A stretch of 64,000 nt of DNA from Chenopodium formosanum (Eukaryota; Streptophyta; Magnoliopsida; Caryophyllales; Amaranthaceae). The stretch spans positions 310,001 through 374,000 of the forward strand of contig CM044858.1 of the NCBI GenBank assembly GCA_024500155.1, in the 5' to 3' direction. The notes under the pieces were generated by a model. The model was not told the DNA's origin, did no database searches, and saw only the letters and a list, made by a program, of their open reading frames with translations. The position numbers were made by a program, and so were the translations under genes. Shown piece by piece: positions 53,256 through 64,000 of the stretch (the first letter of the stretch is position 1; each line of letters starts with the position of its first letter).

Positions 53256-56144
53256 ATGACATCGGTTACTCCCGGTACCCAACCAGTCTTAGCATTCGAC
53301 CGTCAGGACGATGTCAAAAAATTCGATGACACAAAACTAGGAGTTAAAGGCCTAGTTGATTCTGGTATCACCCATATCCCATCTATCTTCCACCACCCTC
53401 CTGAAAACCTGGTCGATACGGGAAACTCAGCACCCGTGTCCGACACGGGTGCTGACCTTATCCCCGTTATCGACCTATCAGGTCCAACACCAGAGGTGGT
53501 GGACCAAGTCCGAAAAGCCACGGGAACATACGGGTTTTTTCAAGTGGTAAACCACGGAGTCCCAGTTTCTCTCCTTGATCGCCTCGTAAAAGTGGTCAAG
53601 GCATTTCATGAACTCCCACCTGAAGAGAGGATGAAGCATTACGGGAGAGAAATGGTAACTGGTGTTACCTACTTTTCGAACGTTGATCTCTTCCTATCAA
53701 AAGCTGCCAGCTGGAGGGATACGTTGCAACTTCGGTTGGGTCCTATTATGGCTGATATTGATGCTATTCCGGATATTTGCAGGTAATAATGATGATTTTT
53801 GATAGCTTTATCTAAAACGTGATATTTTCTGTGGCTGTGAAATTTCGTGTTGAATTTCAATTACACGTAATATTTTATACTACCTCCGTTTTTATTTAGT
53901 TGACATGTTTTGACTTTTGCACTATTCACATATTTCTCTTTGACCTTGTTTTTTGCATTATACGTAATGAAAAATATAGTCATGTGGGATCTTGTTAGAT
54001 TCATCACGTTATATACTTTCAAAATATCAACTTTTCATAATTTTTGGTTATCGATAATTAAAGATATTAATAATTGAATAAGTGCTTTGGCAAACGTGAC
54101 TAAAGAAACGTGTCAACTAAAAAGAAACGGAGGAAGTATTTGTCATTGTGTGTGTTAATTTCGGGTTGTGTCGTGTTATTTTATGTTTGTCATTGTGTGT
54201 TAATTTCAGGTTGTGTTGTGTTTTGAATTTGGGGTTGAGATGAGTTTCACGTATTTTTTTTGTAGGACTTATCGGCAATTTTTATTGCTTGATTGGACAA
54301 TAAAGATAATTAGTGTAGTAGTGCAATTGAACCAAGAAAAATCAGCGACCTATGAATATCTTGATGTTGTAAGACTTGTAACTAGATGTCATTTTTTTTT
54401 GTGGACTAATAAGAAATTTTTTGGACTACCACACAAGTTTGAATATTGTTGATTACTGTATGTTTGAAGGATACACCTCCCCTTATGTTCAGTTGTTCAC
54501 AATGTCCATCCTTTGTCATATGATCTATACTTTGTGGACTAATTAGGGAAAACCTATCTTTAGGACCACATAGACTTTCTCACTCGAACCCGGCCAAATT
54601 GACCGGCATGTAATATTTAAATTAATTATCCGTATTTTAGATGACTAAATTTAATCTTTCTTTGTTGATAAACTAATTTTGCATAAACATAACCTCAAAT
54701 TAATCTTGATAGGTCCGGGAAAAAAGACATGTTATCTACCGTGACCTCATCCACCCTTACCCTTGTCATCTCAATCATTTTGTGTTTTTAAAACAAAACT
54801 GCAAGTTATTGAATTCTAAACTTGCATAGAATTGAAGCAGTAGTTCACTCTCACACTAAAGAAATGCCTAAAATTGTTCCCAGAATTGGATTAGTCCACT
54901 CTATGATATGGATATCTATGTTAATTAATCCTTATTATTATATAGAATTATTTGGCAACTTGATTCTAAAGAATAGCTTAGCTAATTAAAATCAATTGAT
55001 ATTAAAATGAATGGAATTTGTCTTATCCTTTTCCAAATTAAACCTACAGTAATGTCAGTAAATATGTTAGGTAATCATATTCAACTTTTAGTTGGTAATA
55101 TTTTGATTTGTTGATGACATTGGTTTCATTAAGCAGTTTATTATGGAGTACTCGACTAACTTTCCGTCTTTATTTGTTGTTCCTATTTTGACTTTTTTCT
55201 TTTTCCGTCTCTCAAAGAGTTTCTAAATGATACAACAAATACAGACAGACAGACAGTAGGATTATTAGTTATTTTGGACAATAGGATATCATAAGTACAT
55301 AAATTACCCTGTCATGTTTAAAAGATTTTGTGATCTACCATTATTGTTGATGTATAGCCTAAGCTTCATGGTAAAGAACCACTGTTTCGTATCATGTTTA
55401 AACCTTATTACAAATTGATTAATGGGAAAGATTAGTTCTCATTGATGATGTTATCTCCAAATTATTAATTCTGCAGAAATGAGATTCTTGAGTGGGATAA
55501 GGAAGTGAAACAGCTAAGTGAGAAGCTATTGGGACTTTTCTCTCAAGGATTGGGAGTGAAAGCCGATAAGTTGGTAGAGATGTCGTGTTCAGGAGGAAGA
55601 GTCATGGTTGGACACTACTATCCATATTGTCCCGAGCCCAACAAGACAGTTGGGATCGCAAGCCATACAGATCCCGGTGTTCTCACTGTGCTGCTGCAAG
55701 ATCAAGTTGGTGGGTTGCAAGTTAAATACGAAGGAAATTGGGTGAATGTGAAACCAGTCCATGGTGCACTTGTTATCAATGTTGGTGACTTGCTTCAGGT
55801 ATCAAACATAGCTTAAGTTAGACTGTAAACCTCTTAATTTACTGCAGGGTTTCAGTTTCTTAAATTGCTGATTGGTTTTGTGTCCTCAGATCCTCTCGAA
55901 TGATAAGTACACGAGTGTAGAGCACCGAGTGTGTGCTAATCCTCAGCATGAACCACGGGTGTCAATTGCTGTGTTCTGCAACCCTGGCAAGAGGGATGAC
56001 TTGTATGGACCATTACCAGAGATAGTATCACCTGAAGAGCCTGCACATTACCGGCAATTCGCATACTCAGAATTCATTAACAGGTTTTTCAAAAAGGAAC
56101 TGGAAGGGAAGTCCTTGTCCAAGTACTTCAGTTTGGAAAATTAA
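53256..56144 (+). CDS. 2OG-Fe(II) dioxygenase, ACC-oxidase-homolog type, copy 2 (intact)
   Basis: Three exons: 53256-53782, 55477-55798 and 55890-56144, all GT-AG, giving 367 residues, a normal length. The N-terminal DIOX_N region has KKFDDTKLGVKGLVDSG, LIPVIDLSGPTPEV and YGFFQVVNHGVP. The catalytic 2OG-FeII domain has GHYYPYCPEPNKTVGI, the iron motif HTD (SHTDPGVLTVLLQDQVGGLQV), the second His in VEHRV, and the 2OG-binding R-x-S in EPRVSIAVF. Substrate is unknown; related enzymes hydroxylate or demethylate specialised metabolites. I chose the ATG at 53256 because copy 1 starts at the same place; an in-frame ATG at 53172 would add 28 residues but overlaps the TATA box. Intron 1 is 1.7 kb and contains a Stowaway element. 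It is the only clearly intact member of the trio inside the window. Confidence 0.93.
53880..54136. mobile_element. Stowaway MITE in intron 1 of dioxygenase copy 2
   Basis: 257 bp with ends CTACCTCCGTTTTTATTTAG and AAAGAAACGGAGGAAG, flanked by TA (53878-53879 and 54137-54138). Confidence 0.85.
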
Positions 56145-56572
56145 ACAAGTGATTAATCATGTTGGGATGATTTGTGATCATGTAATTGCTCGGCGTAATT
56201 ATGTAGTTAATCTATGAATTATTTAGTTCTGTTGTTGTACTGATGTATACACTTTCATGTCAGAATTGTGGTTAACCTGAATTTATCTTGAACTTCCATC
56301 ACTAATCATGTTGTCATTTCATTGAAAAGCAGAGCATTCAGAATTGTGGTTTCAGTTGATTTCTTTTGTTCACAAGTCATTTTCCAAGGAAAAATAATTA
56401 CTTGTATATAATAACTCAAAGTCATTATATACAACTAATGACCCACTAATCTATCCAACAAAAGTTTGCTGATCAAGTTGATGAATGTTGACAAAGCACG
56501 CTTAATTATGCCACCAACCAATGTTTAGACCATAATTTTCTACCTAATCCCATTTTTCCTAGCCCCGAAATC
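56145..56572. other. Spacer between dioxygenase copies 2 and 3
   Basis: 428 bp: 3' UTR of copy 2, similar to that of copy 1 (AAGTGATTAATCATGTTGGGAT), and the short promoter of copy 3. No other feature is seen. Confidence 0.55.
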
Positions 56573-59500
56573 ATGACAGCAAACACAAGCAGTATCAGTA
56601 GCCTCTCAGACTACAACCGTGATAAAGAACTGCAAGATTTCGACAACACCAAACTCGGTGTGAAAGGGCTGGTTGACTCAGGCATAACACAAATCCCTCA
56701 CATTTTCCACCACCCACCAGATACCTTGTTTCACCTCAGTAACACTGATAGCAGTTCAGAACAGGATCAGACAATACCTGTTATCGACCTCTCGTGTAGA
56801 CAACCAGAGATTGTGCAGAGTATCAGAGATGCATCAGCTAAGTTTGGATTCTTTCAGGTGATCAACCATGGGATTTCAGTCTGCCTCCTTGACCGCCTGC
56901 TCGACAAAATCAAGGCCTTCCATGAACTGCCACCTGAGCAGAAGATCCCTCATTACAGAAGAGATACCACTACTTGCAGCAGCGGTGGAGTGGGATTTTA
57001 CTCCAACTTTGACTTGTTTCAATCTGATGCTGCCAGTTGGAGGGATACTCTTGAGATTCGGCTTGAACAGTTTGATCCCAGAGCTCTCCCAGATGTATGC
57101 AGGTGAGTTTATGCCTTGAACACCCATAATTCATGATTAGTATGCTATTCTAGAGAGAAAAAAAACTTCATACCAAGTATTTCTTTATTTAGAAAGACTG
57201 CAAAATTAAAACTCCTTGAATTATGCCAACAAAACATCCACCTAGGCTGGTAATGTCATAAAGAATCAGAGATTTACTAAACAGAAATTTCATCTTTTTT
57301 CCTGTTGAAAGTTATGCCGATATAGATCAAGTCTTACCTAAGACTGGTTTTATTATTGTGATTGAGTGGGACAAGGAACTGAAGGAAGAGAAGCAGCTAG
57401 CGAAGAGACTCAGAGATTATTGTGCGAAGGTTTGGGGTTAAGCACAAACAGATTACTGAAGATGTCCTGCATTGAAAGAAGACTTATGGTCGGCCAGTAT
57501 TATCCTCACTGTCCTGAGCCTAACAAGACTGTTGGGATCACTGCAGATACAGATCTTGAGACTTTGAAGATATTGTTGCAGGATCAATGTGGAGGTTTGC
57601 AAGTTTATTGCCACAGGAAATGGATTGATACACGAAATCGGAGCAATTTAGGAGGTGTCTGGACCCGGTGTCGGAAATTCACGGAACACTACGGGATGCA
57701 TCACGGGGTTATATAATATTGTTTCGACCCATATATGACCTTTATTCGGCTACGTCAAGTCCCAGTGGAAGCTTATAGCCAATACAATAGGCGTATACGA
57801 AAATGGTTAAATTGGATGCTTAAAGGCAAATTGGATGGTTCCAGCCATCCAGATGGACTCCCGGAGGATATTAGGGTCCATGGTAAGCATCTCGGCAATA
57901 TTTATTTCCCGATCAAAATAAGTGGAAAATTGGCCAAAATTGAAGGCTATCATCCACGTTATTTGAGGAATTTTGGAGGTTTCGGGACCCGGTATCGGAA
58001 AGTCTTGAGATGCTATGGGATATATCTTGAGGTCATATAATGAGGTTTGGAACCACATATGATCATTATATGTTATCATAAATGTCCGTGGTGTAGCTTG
58101 ATTTTATGAAATCAATGCAAGTTGTAATCGGATTAATTGATTGTTTAAAGGCATATTGGATGGTTTTAACCACACAAATGGGCTTCCATAGGGTATTAGG
58201 GACCATGGTAAACATCTCGCCAATTTTTATTTCCTGACAAAAAAAAGTTAAAAAAATTCCAAATTTGAAGTCTAATATCCACGTTTTTCGAAGAATTTTT
58301 GAGGTTACGGGGCCCGGTGGCGAAAAGTGTTGAGATCGTAGGGGATACATCTCAGGGTCATGTAATGCCGTTTGGAACCATATATGACCATTATATGTTG
58401 TCATAAATGTCCGTGGTAAACTTGAGTTCACGAAATCGGTGGAAGTTGCGAACGCGTAAATTGACCGTTTAAAGGCATATTAGATGGTTGAACCCACCCA
58501 AATAGACTCTCGGGGTGTATTAGGATCCAAAGTAAGCATCTCGGCAGTTTTTTCTTCCCGGTCAAAATAAGTGGAAAATAGGCCAAAATTGAAGGCTATT
58601 ATCCACATTTTTTGAGGAATTTTGGAGATTTAGGGACCCGGTATCGGAAAGTCTTGAGATGCTATGGGATACATTACTAGGTGAAAAAAGAAGATAGGCA
58701 CCGCCCTAAGGCCACCGGTTATTAAAAACCGGTGGGGAAAATAGGGGAAAAAATAGGCGGGATTTTGAGGGGAGATTTTTGCCACCGGTTCAAACTGAAC
58801 CGATGGGAAAAATCATTATTCCCACCGGTTTGCCAAACCCACGCCATTTCATTTAAAAAAAAAAGCCCCCCTATTTAAACCCTAACCCTACTTCATTTCA
58901 CTCATGGGCCTCCTCCTTCTCATCACTTCTTCTCAGTGTTCTTACTCCTCTTCCTCTCTCTCATTCTTTCTCCTCTCCCTCTCTCTTCTGCTCCTTCGTC
59001 TCACCACCACCATTAACGTCTTCTTCCCTCTTCTCTGCTTCTCTGCTTCTCTCTCGTCTCTGCTTCTCTCTGATCTCCTCTCTCTCGTCTCTGCTTCTCT
59101 CTGATCTCCTCTCTCTCGTCTCTCCTTCTCTCACCTCTCCCTCTACCGCTCCTAACCACCCACCTAAAATCACCACCGCTTCTAACCACCCCCGCCACCA
59201 AGACCGACAACCCCCTTCGACAACACCACCGTCGCCCTCCTCGTGTTGAAAATATAAGTTTTCAGGTCAAATTCGACCTGATCTAGAGTTTTCATGGTCG
59301 AAATTGGCCTCGTAAACTCAATTTCAAGGTATGAGTGTCGTTGAATGAAGATTTGTGTTTTTTTTTTCATTTTTTCTGTTTTTGGGTGGTAAGTCGGTGG
59401 TGGGTCGTGGGTTGTTCATCGTTGTGGGTTGTGGGTTGTTCATGCGTTGTGGGTTGTTCATCGGTTTAATTTTGGATTTTTTAGGGTTTGATTTTAATCA

Positions 59501-62500
59501 ATTTTCTGGTTTAATTTCTAGGTTAAATTAATCGATTTTTCTGGGTTAAATTTCTGGGTACATGCATGAGTATTTTTTTTTTTTTTTTTGAAGCTTGTAA
59601 TGTGAGTTTTAATTTTAATTTGGTGTTTTAATTGTTGCAGGTACTAGTTTATGACTCCACAGTCCACACAAAAGAATCAAGATGTTAATTTTTAATTTTG
59701 GAATCATGTTGTTGATGTTGTAATTTTGTTTTTTGATTTTGATGTTGTAAATAATTTTTTTTTTCTTCTGATTTTTATGTTGTAATTTTTGTTTTTTTTT
59801 TTTTTGGTATTTTACAATAACAATTTAATGATAATTATATTTCAGTTGATTATGATGTTGTGTTTCTTACCTTTAATTGTTTTATTGTAATTTTTGCTTT
59901 TTTTTTTTTTGAGGAAAAACGAGCACTCACAACAATCAATATCACCAAAGTTTGATATTCTGTATTATATCAAGTGAATTTTTTTTAAAAAAAAAATAAA
60001 AAATTCTACATGGAGTATTGCCACCGGTTAACCGGTGGCATTAAATTTTGAATAAAAAAAAAACCGGGAAGTGACTATTGCCACCGGTTAACCGGTGGCA
60101 ATAATATATAATGCCACCGGTTTTGAACCGATGGCATTGCATCTGACTATTACCACCCCCCAAATGCGGACCGGTTCAAAACCGGTGGCAAAGGGGGGTT
60201 TTGAACCGGTGGCCAAATGCATTTTTCTACTAGTGCATCTTGGGGTCATATAATGACATTTAGAACCACATACAACCATTATATGTTGTCATAAATCTCC
60301 GTGGTGTAGCTTGATTTTATGAAATCAATGCAAGTTGTTATCGAGTTAATTGATTGTTTAAAGGCATAATGGATGGTTTTACCCACCCAAATAGACTTCC
60401 GGAGGGTATTAGGGACCATGGAAAACATCTCGGCAATTTTTATTTTCAGGCGAAAAAAGGTCAATATATTCCAAAATTGAAGTCTAATATCCACATTTTT
60501 TGTGGAATTTTGGAGGTTACGGGGCCAGGTGGCGAAAATTGTTGAGATCGTAGGGGATACATCTCAAGGTCATATAATGCCGTTTAGAACCATATATGAC
60601 CAGTATATGTTGTCATATATGTCCGTGGTAGGCTTGAGTTCACGAAATCGATGGAAGTTGCGAACGCGTAAATTGACCGTTTAAAGGCATATTGGATGGT
60701 TGAACCCACCCAAATAGACTTCCGTGGTGTATTAGGGTCCAAGGTAAGCGTCTCGGCAATTTTTATTTACCGGTCAAAACAAGTGGAAAATTGGCCAAAA
60801 TTGAAGGCTATTATCCATGTTTTTTGAGGAATTTTGGAGGTTTCGAGATCCAGTATCGGAAAGTATTGAGATGCTATGGGATACATCTTGGGTTATATAA
60901 TGACATTTGGAACCATATATGACCATTATATGTTGTCATAAATTTCCTTGGTGTAGCTTGATTTTATAAAATCAGTGCAAGTTATAATCGGGTTAATTGA
61001 TTGTTTAAAGGCATATTGGATGGTTTTACCCACTCAAATGGGCTCCCGGAGGATATTAGGTACCATGGTAAACATCTCGGCAATTTTTATTTCCGGGCGA
61101 AAAAAGGTCAAAAATTTCCAAAATTAAAGTCTAATATCCACGTTTTTTGAGGAATTTTGGAGGTTACGTGGTCTTGTGGCAAAAAGTGTTGAGATCTTAG
61201 GGGACACATCTAAGGGTCATAAAGTGTCGTTTGGAACCATATACTTATATGTTGTCATAAATGTCCGTGGTAGGTTTGAGTTCACGAAATCGGTGGAAGT
61301 TGCGAACGGGTAAATTGCCTGTTTAAAGGCATATTGGATGGTTGCACCCACCCAAATAGACTCCCGGGGTGTATTAGGGTCCATGGTAAGCATCTCGGCA
61401 ATTTTTATTTACCGGTCAAAATGAGTGGAAAATATGTGAAAATTGAAGGCTATATCCACGTTTTTTGAGGAATTTTAGAGGTTTCGGGATCCGGCATCGG
61501 AAAGTCTTGAGATGCTATTGGATACATCTTGGGGTCATATAATGACGTTTGGAACTATATATGACCATTATATGTTGTCATAAATGTCCGTGGTGTAGCT
61601 TGATTTTATAAAATCAGTGCAAGTTGTAATCGGGTTAATTTATTGTTTAAAGGCATATTGGATGGTTTTACCCACCCAAATGGGCTCCCGGAGGATATTA
61701 GGTACCATGGTAAACATCTCGGCAAATTTTATTTTCGGCCGAAAAAAGGTCAAAAAATTCCAAAATTGAAGTCTATTATCCACGTTATTGAGGAATTTTG
61801 GTGGTTACAGGGTCCGGTGACGAAAAGTGTTGAGATCTTAGGGGATACATATCAGGGTCATATAATGCCGTTTGGAACCATATATGACCATTATATGTTG
61901 TCATAAATGTCCGTGGTAGGCTTGAGTTCACGAAATCGGTGGAAGTTGCGATCGGGTAAATTGACCGTTTAAAGGTATATTGGATGGTTGCACCCACTCA
62001 AATAGACTCCTAGGGTGTATTAGGGTCCATGGTAATCATCTCGACAATTTTTATTTCCCGGTCAAAATAAATGGAAAATTGGCCAAAATTGAAGGCTATT
62101 ATTATCTTCGTTTTTTGAGGAATTTTGGAGGTTTCGAGACCCGGTATCGGAATGTCTTGAGATGCTATGGGATATATCTTAGGGTCACATAATGACGTTT
62201 GGAACCATATATGACCATTATATGTTGTCATAAATGTCCATGGTGTAGTTGGATTTTATGAAATAAGTGCAAGTTGTAATCGGGTTAATTGATTGTTTAA
62301 AGGTATATTGGATGGTTTTATCCACCCAAATAGGCTCCTAAAGGTTATTAGGGACCATGGTAATCATATTGACAATTTTTATTTCCGGGCGAAAAAAGGT
62401 CAATATATTCCAAAATTGAAGTCTATTATCCACGTTTTTTTAGGAATTTTGGAGGTTACGGGGCCCAGTGGCGAAAAGTGTTGAGATCCTAGAGGATATA

Positions 62501-64000
62501 TATCATGGTCATATAATGCCGTTTGGAACTATATATGACCATTATATGTTGTCATAAATGTCCGTGGTAGGCTTGAGTTCACGAAATCAGTGGAAGTTGC
62601 GAACGGGTAAATTGACTGTTTAAAGGTATATTGGATGGTTGCACCCACCCAAATAGACTCCCGGGGTGTATTAGGGTCCATGGGAAGCATCTCGGTAATT
62701 TTTATTTCTGTGTCAAAATAAGTGGAAAATTGGTCAAAATAAACGATTTCGGTTAGTTTTTGATATGTTTTCAAAAAATGAACTGAATGTGTTGGATGAC
62801 TCCAGGGGTCATATAAGGAGGTTTGAAATCATTGGACACCGATAAAAATGTACATAAATTACCAAGAATGAGTTTTGACTCTATTACAGGTTCTTGCTCT
62901 CTTTTCAGCCTGGTGGACTAATGAGTTGTTACAAGTTCTTGCTCTCTTTTCTGTGTGTTTTCTGTTCTAGGTTGTTGATAGATTTTGCTTAATCTTTCTT
63001 GTACAATGTCATGACTCGGGCTTTTATTTTGGAGTTGTTACAAATTATGATTGATCCTGGTTTCCTGACCATCTAATAAATATTCTGATAAAAGTTTTCT
63101 GCAACGCCTGTACACTCACAATACATGATTAGTATGTTGTTCTAAAGAAAAAACTTATACAAAGTATTTCTCTATTTTAAAAGACTGCATATTTAGACCT
63201 CCTTCAATATGCCAACAAAACCTCTACCTAGGTTAGTATTGTCATAGAGAATTAGAAATTTACTAAACAGAAATTTCATCTCTTTTCCTGTTGAAAGTTA
63301 TGCTGATATATATAGATCAAGTCTTACCTAAAATTCGTTTTATTTTTTTTTTCTTTTGGGTGGTAGAGAGGAGGTGATTGAGTGGGACAAGGAAGTGAAG
63401 CAGCTAGCGAAGAGACTCATGAAATTATTGTCCGAAGGTTTGGGGTTAAGCACAAACAGATTACTGGAGATGTCCTGCATTGAAAGAAGACTTATGGTCG
63501 GGCAGTATTATCCACACTGTCCAGAGCCTAACAAGACAGTTGGGATCACTGCACATACAGATCTTGAGACTTTGACGATATTGTTGCAGGATCAATGTGG
63601 AGGTTTGCAAGTTAACTGCCATGGAAAATGGATTGATGTGAAGCCAGTTCATGGTGCTCTTGTTATATCCGTTGGTGACACACTTCAGGTTTTATCTTTA
63701 ATTATCATTAGAACTATAAAAATTCTGAATCCCTAACATGTTAGCTACCTAACACATAAATTTTGGGAGAAACATCTTAGTAATTTGAAACTAATCTCTA
63801 TGAATTCTATATAGATGATATGCAATGACGAATACAAGAGTGGAGAACATCGTGTATTTGCAAATCGTTTAAGTGAACCAAGAGTGTCTGTGGCAGTCTT
63901 TCTTGATCCAGGCATCAGTAGTGAAATCGAGTATGGACCTTTGCCTGAGTTAGTATCACAGGAAAAACCTGCATTGTATCAACAGTTCAAATTCTCCGAT
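56573..64000 (+). CDS. 2OG-Fe(II) dioxygenase, ACC-oxidase-homolog type, copy 3 (3' end outside window)
   Basis: Exon 1 56573-57102 (530 bp; ELQDFDNTKLGVKGLVDSG, TIPVIDLSCRQPEIV, FGFFQVINHGIS) ends in AG|GTGAGT. The first usable exon 2 is 63367-63688 (322 bp, the same size as in copy 2), with HTD in TAHTDLETLTILLQDQCGG. Exon 3 starts at 63815 and runs to the window edge with EHRV and EPRVS. Phases agree throughout, so the joined frame is open. It keeps both iron His, Asp and R-x-S. The intron would be 6.26 kb, containing a decayed extra exon 2, the ~324-bp array and a CACTA element. Alternatively, exons 2-3 belong to a further copy that lost its exon 1. It is more diverged than copies 1 and 2 are from each other. 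Confidence 0.72.
57355..57630 (+). pseudogene. Decayed, truncated duplicate of dioxygenase exon 2
   Basis: It matches exon 2 at 63367-63688 closely but has lost the splice acceptor (TATTATTGTGATTGAGTGG instead of the ...GGTAGAGAGGAGGTGATTGAG region). It has small indels near 57375-57410 that shift the frame, carries GCAGATACAGAT where the iron-binding His-x-Asp should be (His to Asp), and stops at KWID where the tandem array begins. The intron before it (57112-57345) also matches 63108-63330, so intron plus exon 2 were duplicated together. Confidence 0.85.
57631..62890 (-). repeat. Tandem array 2 of ~324-bp units (inverted relative to array 1)
   Basis: The motif AAAGG(C/T)ATATTGGATGGTT recurs near 57823, 58147, 58471, 60359, 60683, 61007, 61325, 61648, 61971, 62300 and 62622, a period of about 324 bp once the CACTA insert is discounted. 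Two unit types alternate (one with TTGATTTTATGAAATCA.TGCAAGTTGTAATCGGGTTAA, the other with TTGAGTTCACGAAATCGGTGGAAGTTGCGAACG), so the higher-order period is about 648 bp. The left variant unit (from about 57631, CGGAGCAATTTAGGAGGT) and the right variant end (62750-62885, GTGTTGGATGACTC...AGAATGAGTTTTGACTCTATT) correspond to the right and left ends of array 1 in reverse complement. Open frames of up to 120 codons here are artefacts. Confidence 0.9.
58675..60235. mobile_element. Non-autonomous CACTA (En/Spm) element inside the array
   Basis: 1561 bp inserted in an array unit between GGGATACAT and CATCTTGGGG. The 3-bp duplication CAT (58672-58674 and 60236-60238) and termini TACTAGGTGAAAAA / TTTTTCTACTAGTG (CACTAGTAGAAAAA on the minus strand) identify CACTA; the left terminal C has become T. 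Both subterminal regions carry many GCCACCGGTT / AACCGGTGGC motifs in both orientations, as expected for transposase-binding repeats. No transposase is present. The interior (58860-59700) has TATTTAAA, a (TCTCTCGTCTCTGCTTC)-type repeat and an intron-like GT...TTGCAG stretch, perhaps a captured or chimeric transcript. Confidence 0.88.
62891..63366. other. Post-array spacer and duplicated dioxygenase intron segment
   Basis: 62891-63105 is unique non-coding DNA with a repeated ACA/GTTCTTGCTCTCTTTTC motif. From about 63108 the sequence matches 57112-57345 (same order: TTAGTATG, CCAACAAAACCTC, TTTACTAAACAGAAATTTCATC, GATCAAGTCTTACCTAA) and leads into the intact splice acceptor at 63366. Confidence 0.75.

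Noticed and set aside
58904..59210. Ser/Leu-rich and Arg/Glu-rich open frames on both strands inside the CACTA element
   Set aside because: Both are readings of a CT-rich tandem repeat; neither has domain motifs.

Overview
This is nuclear DNA from a flowering plant, a eudicot. The genes are multi-exon with GT-AG introns, the spacers are AT-rich, and plant transposon families (Ty1/copia, hAT, CACTA, Stowaway, Tourist) are common. The gibberellin 20-oxidase, GAUT1-type and HPR3-type proteins are typical eudicot enzymes. My impression is Caryophyllales/Amaranthaceae (spinach-like), but the window alone does not prove this.

Layout. (1) 0.4-3.2 kb, minus strand: a complete eight-exon MIKC MADS-box gene of the AGL6/SEPALLATA type. 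(2) 5.6-11.8 kb: an apparently intact Ty1/copia retrotransposon on the minus strand, with two LTRs, an unbroken 1304-residue polyprotein and a 5-bp target duplication AGTAC. (3) 15.8-16.4 kb: a non-autonomous hAT element ending 65 bp before the start codon of (4) SAP18 (16.5-19.2 kb, plus strand). (5) 20.67-20.93 kb: a small gene of unknown function with a TATA box, encoding two near-identical 45-residue repeats. A stop codon cuts off an in-frame Gly/Tyr-rich tail. (6) 22.7-28.7 kb: a complete ten-exon GAUT1 homologue (pectin homogalacturonan synthesis). (7) 30.9-32.5 kb: a tandem array of ~324-bp units. (8) 35.4-37.0 kb: a three-exon gibberellin 20-oxidase. (9) 42.2-48.0 kb, minus strand: a cluster of HPR3-type 2-hydroxyacid dehydrogenases, with one complete two-exon gene, one frameshifted first exon, and an intact first exon whose only available second exon lies beyond the broken one. 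(10) 49.5-64.0 kb, plus strand: three tandem 2-oxoglutarate/Fe(II) dioxygenase genes of the 'ACC oxidase homolog' type. The first has a one-base frameshift. The second is intact. The third runs off the window and is split by a ~5.3-kb block of the same ~324-bp array family in inverted orientation, itself interrupted by a CACTA element.

How the genes relate. MADS, SAP18 (histone deacetylase complex) and GA20ox are regulatory or hormonal genes, and GAUT1 is a cell-wall enzyme; they share no evident pathway. The right 22 kb is a birth-and-death zone in which two enzyme families, NAD(P)H 2-hydroxyacid reductases and 2OG dioxygenases, have duplicated in tandem and been broken by small deletions and transposons. 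It could be a specialised-metabolism neighbourhood, but no product can be inferred. The most unusual items are the repeat-peptide gene with its lost tail, the paired inverted arrays that share both end structures, the possible cross-copy splicing in the HPR3 cluster, and the non-standard primer site of the copia element.
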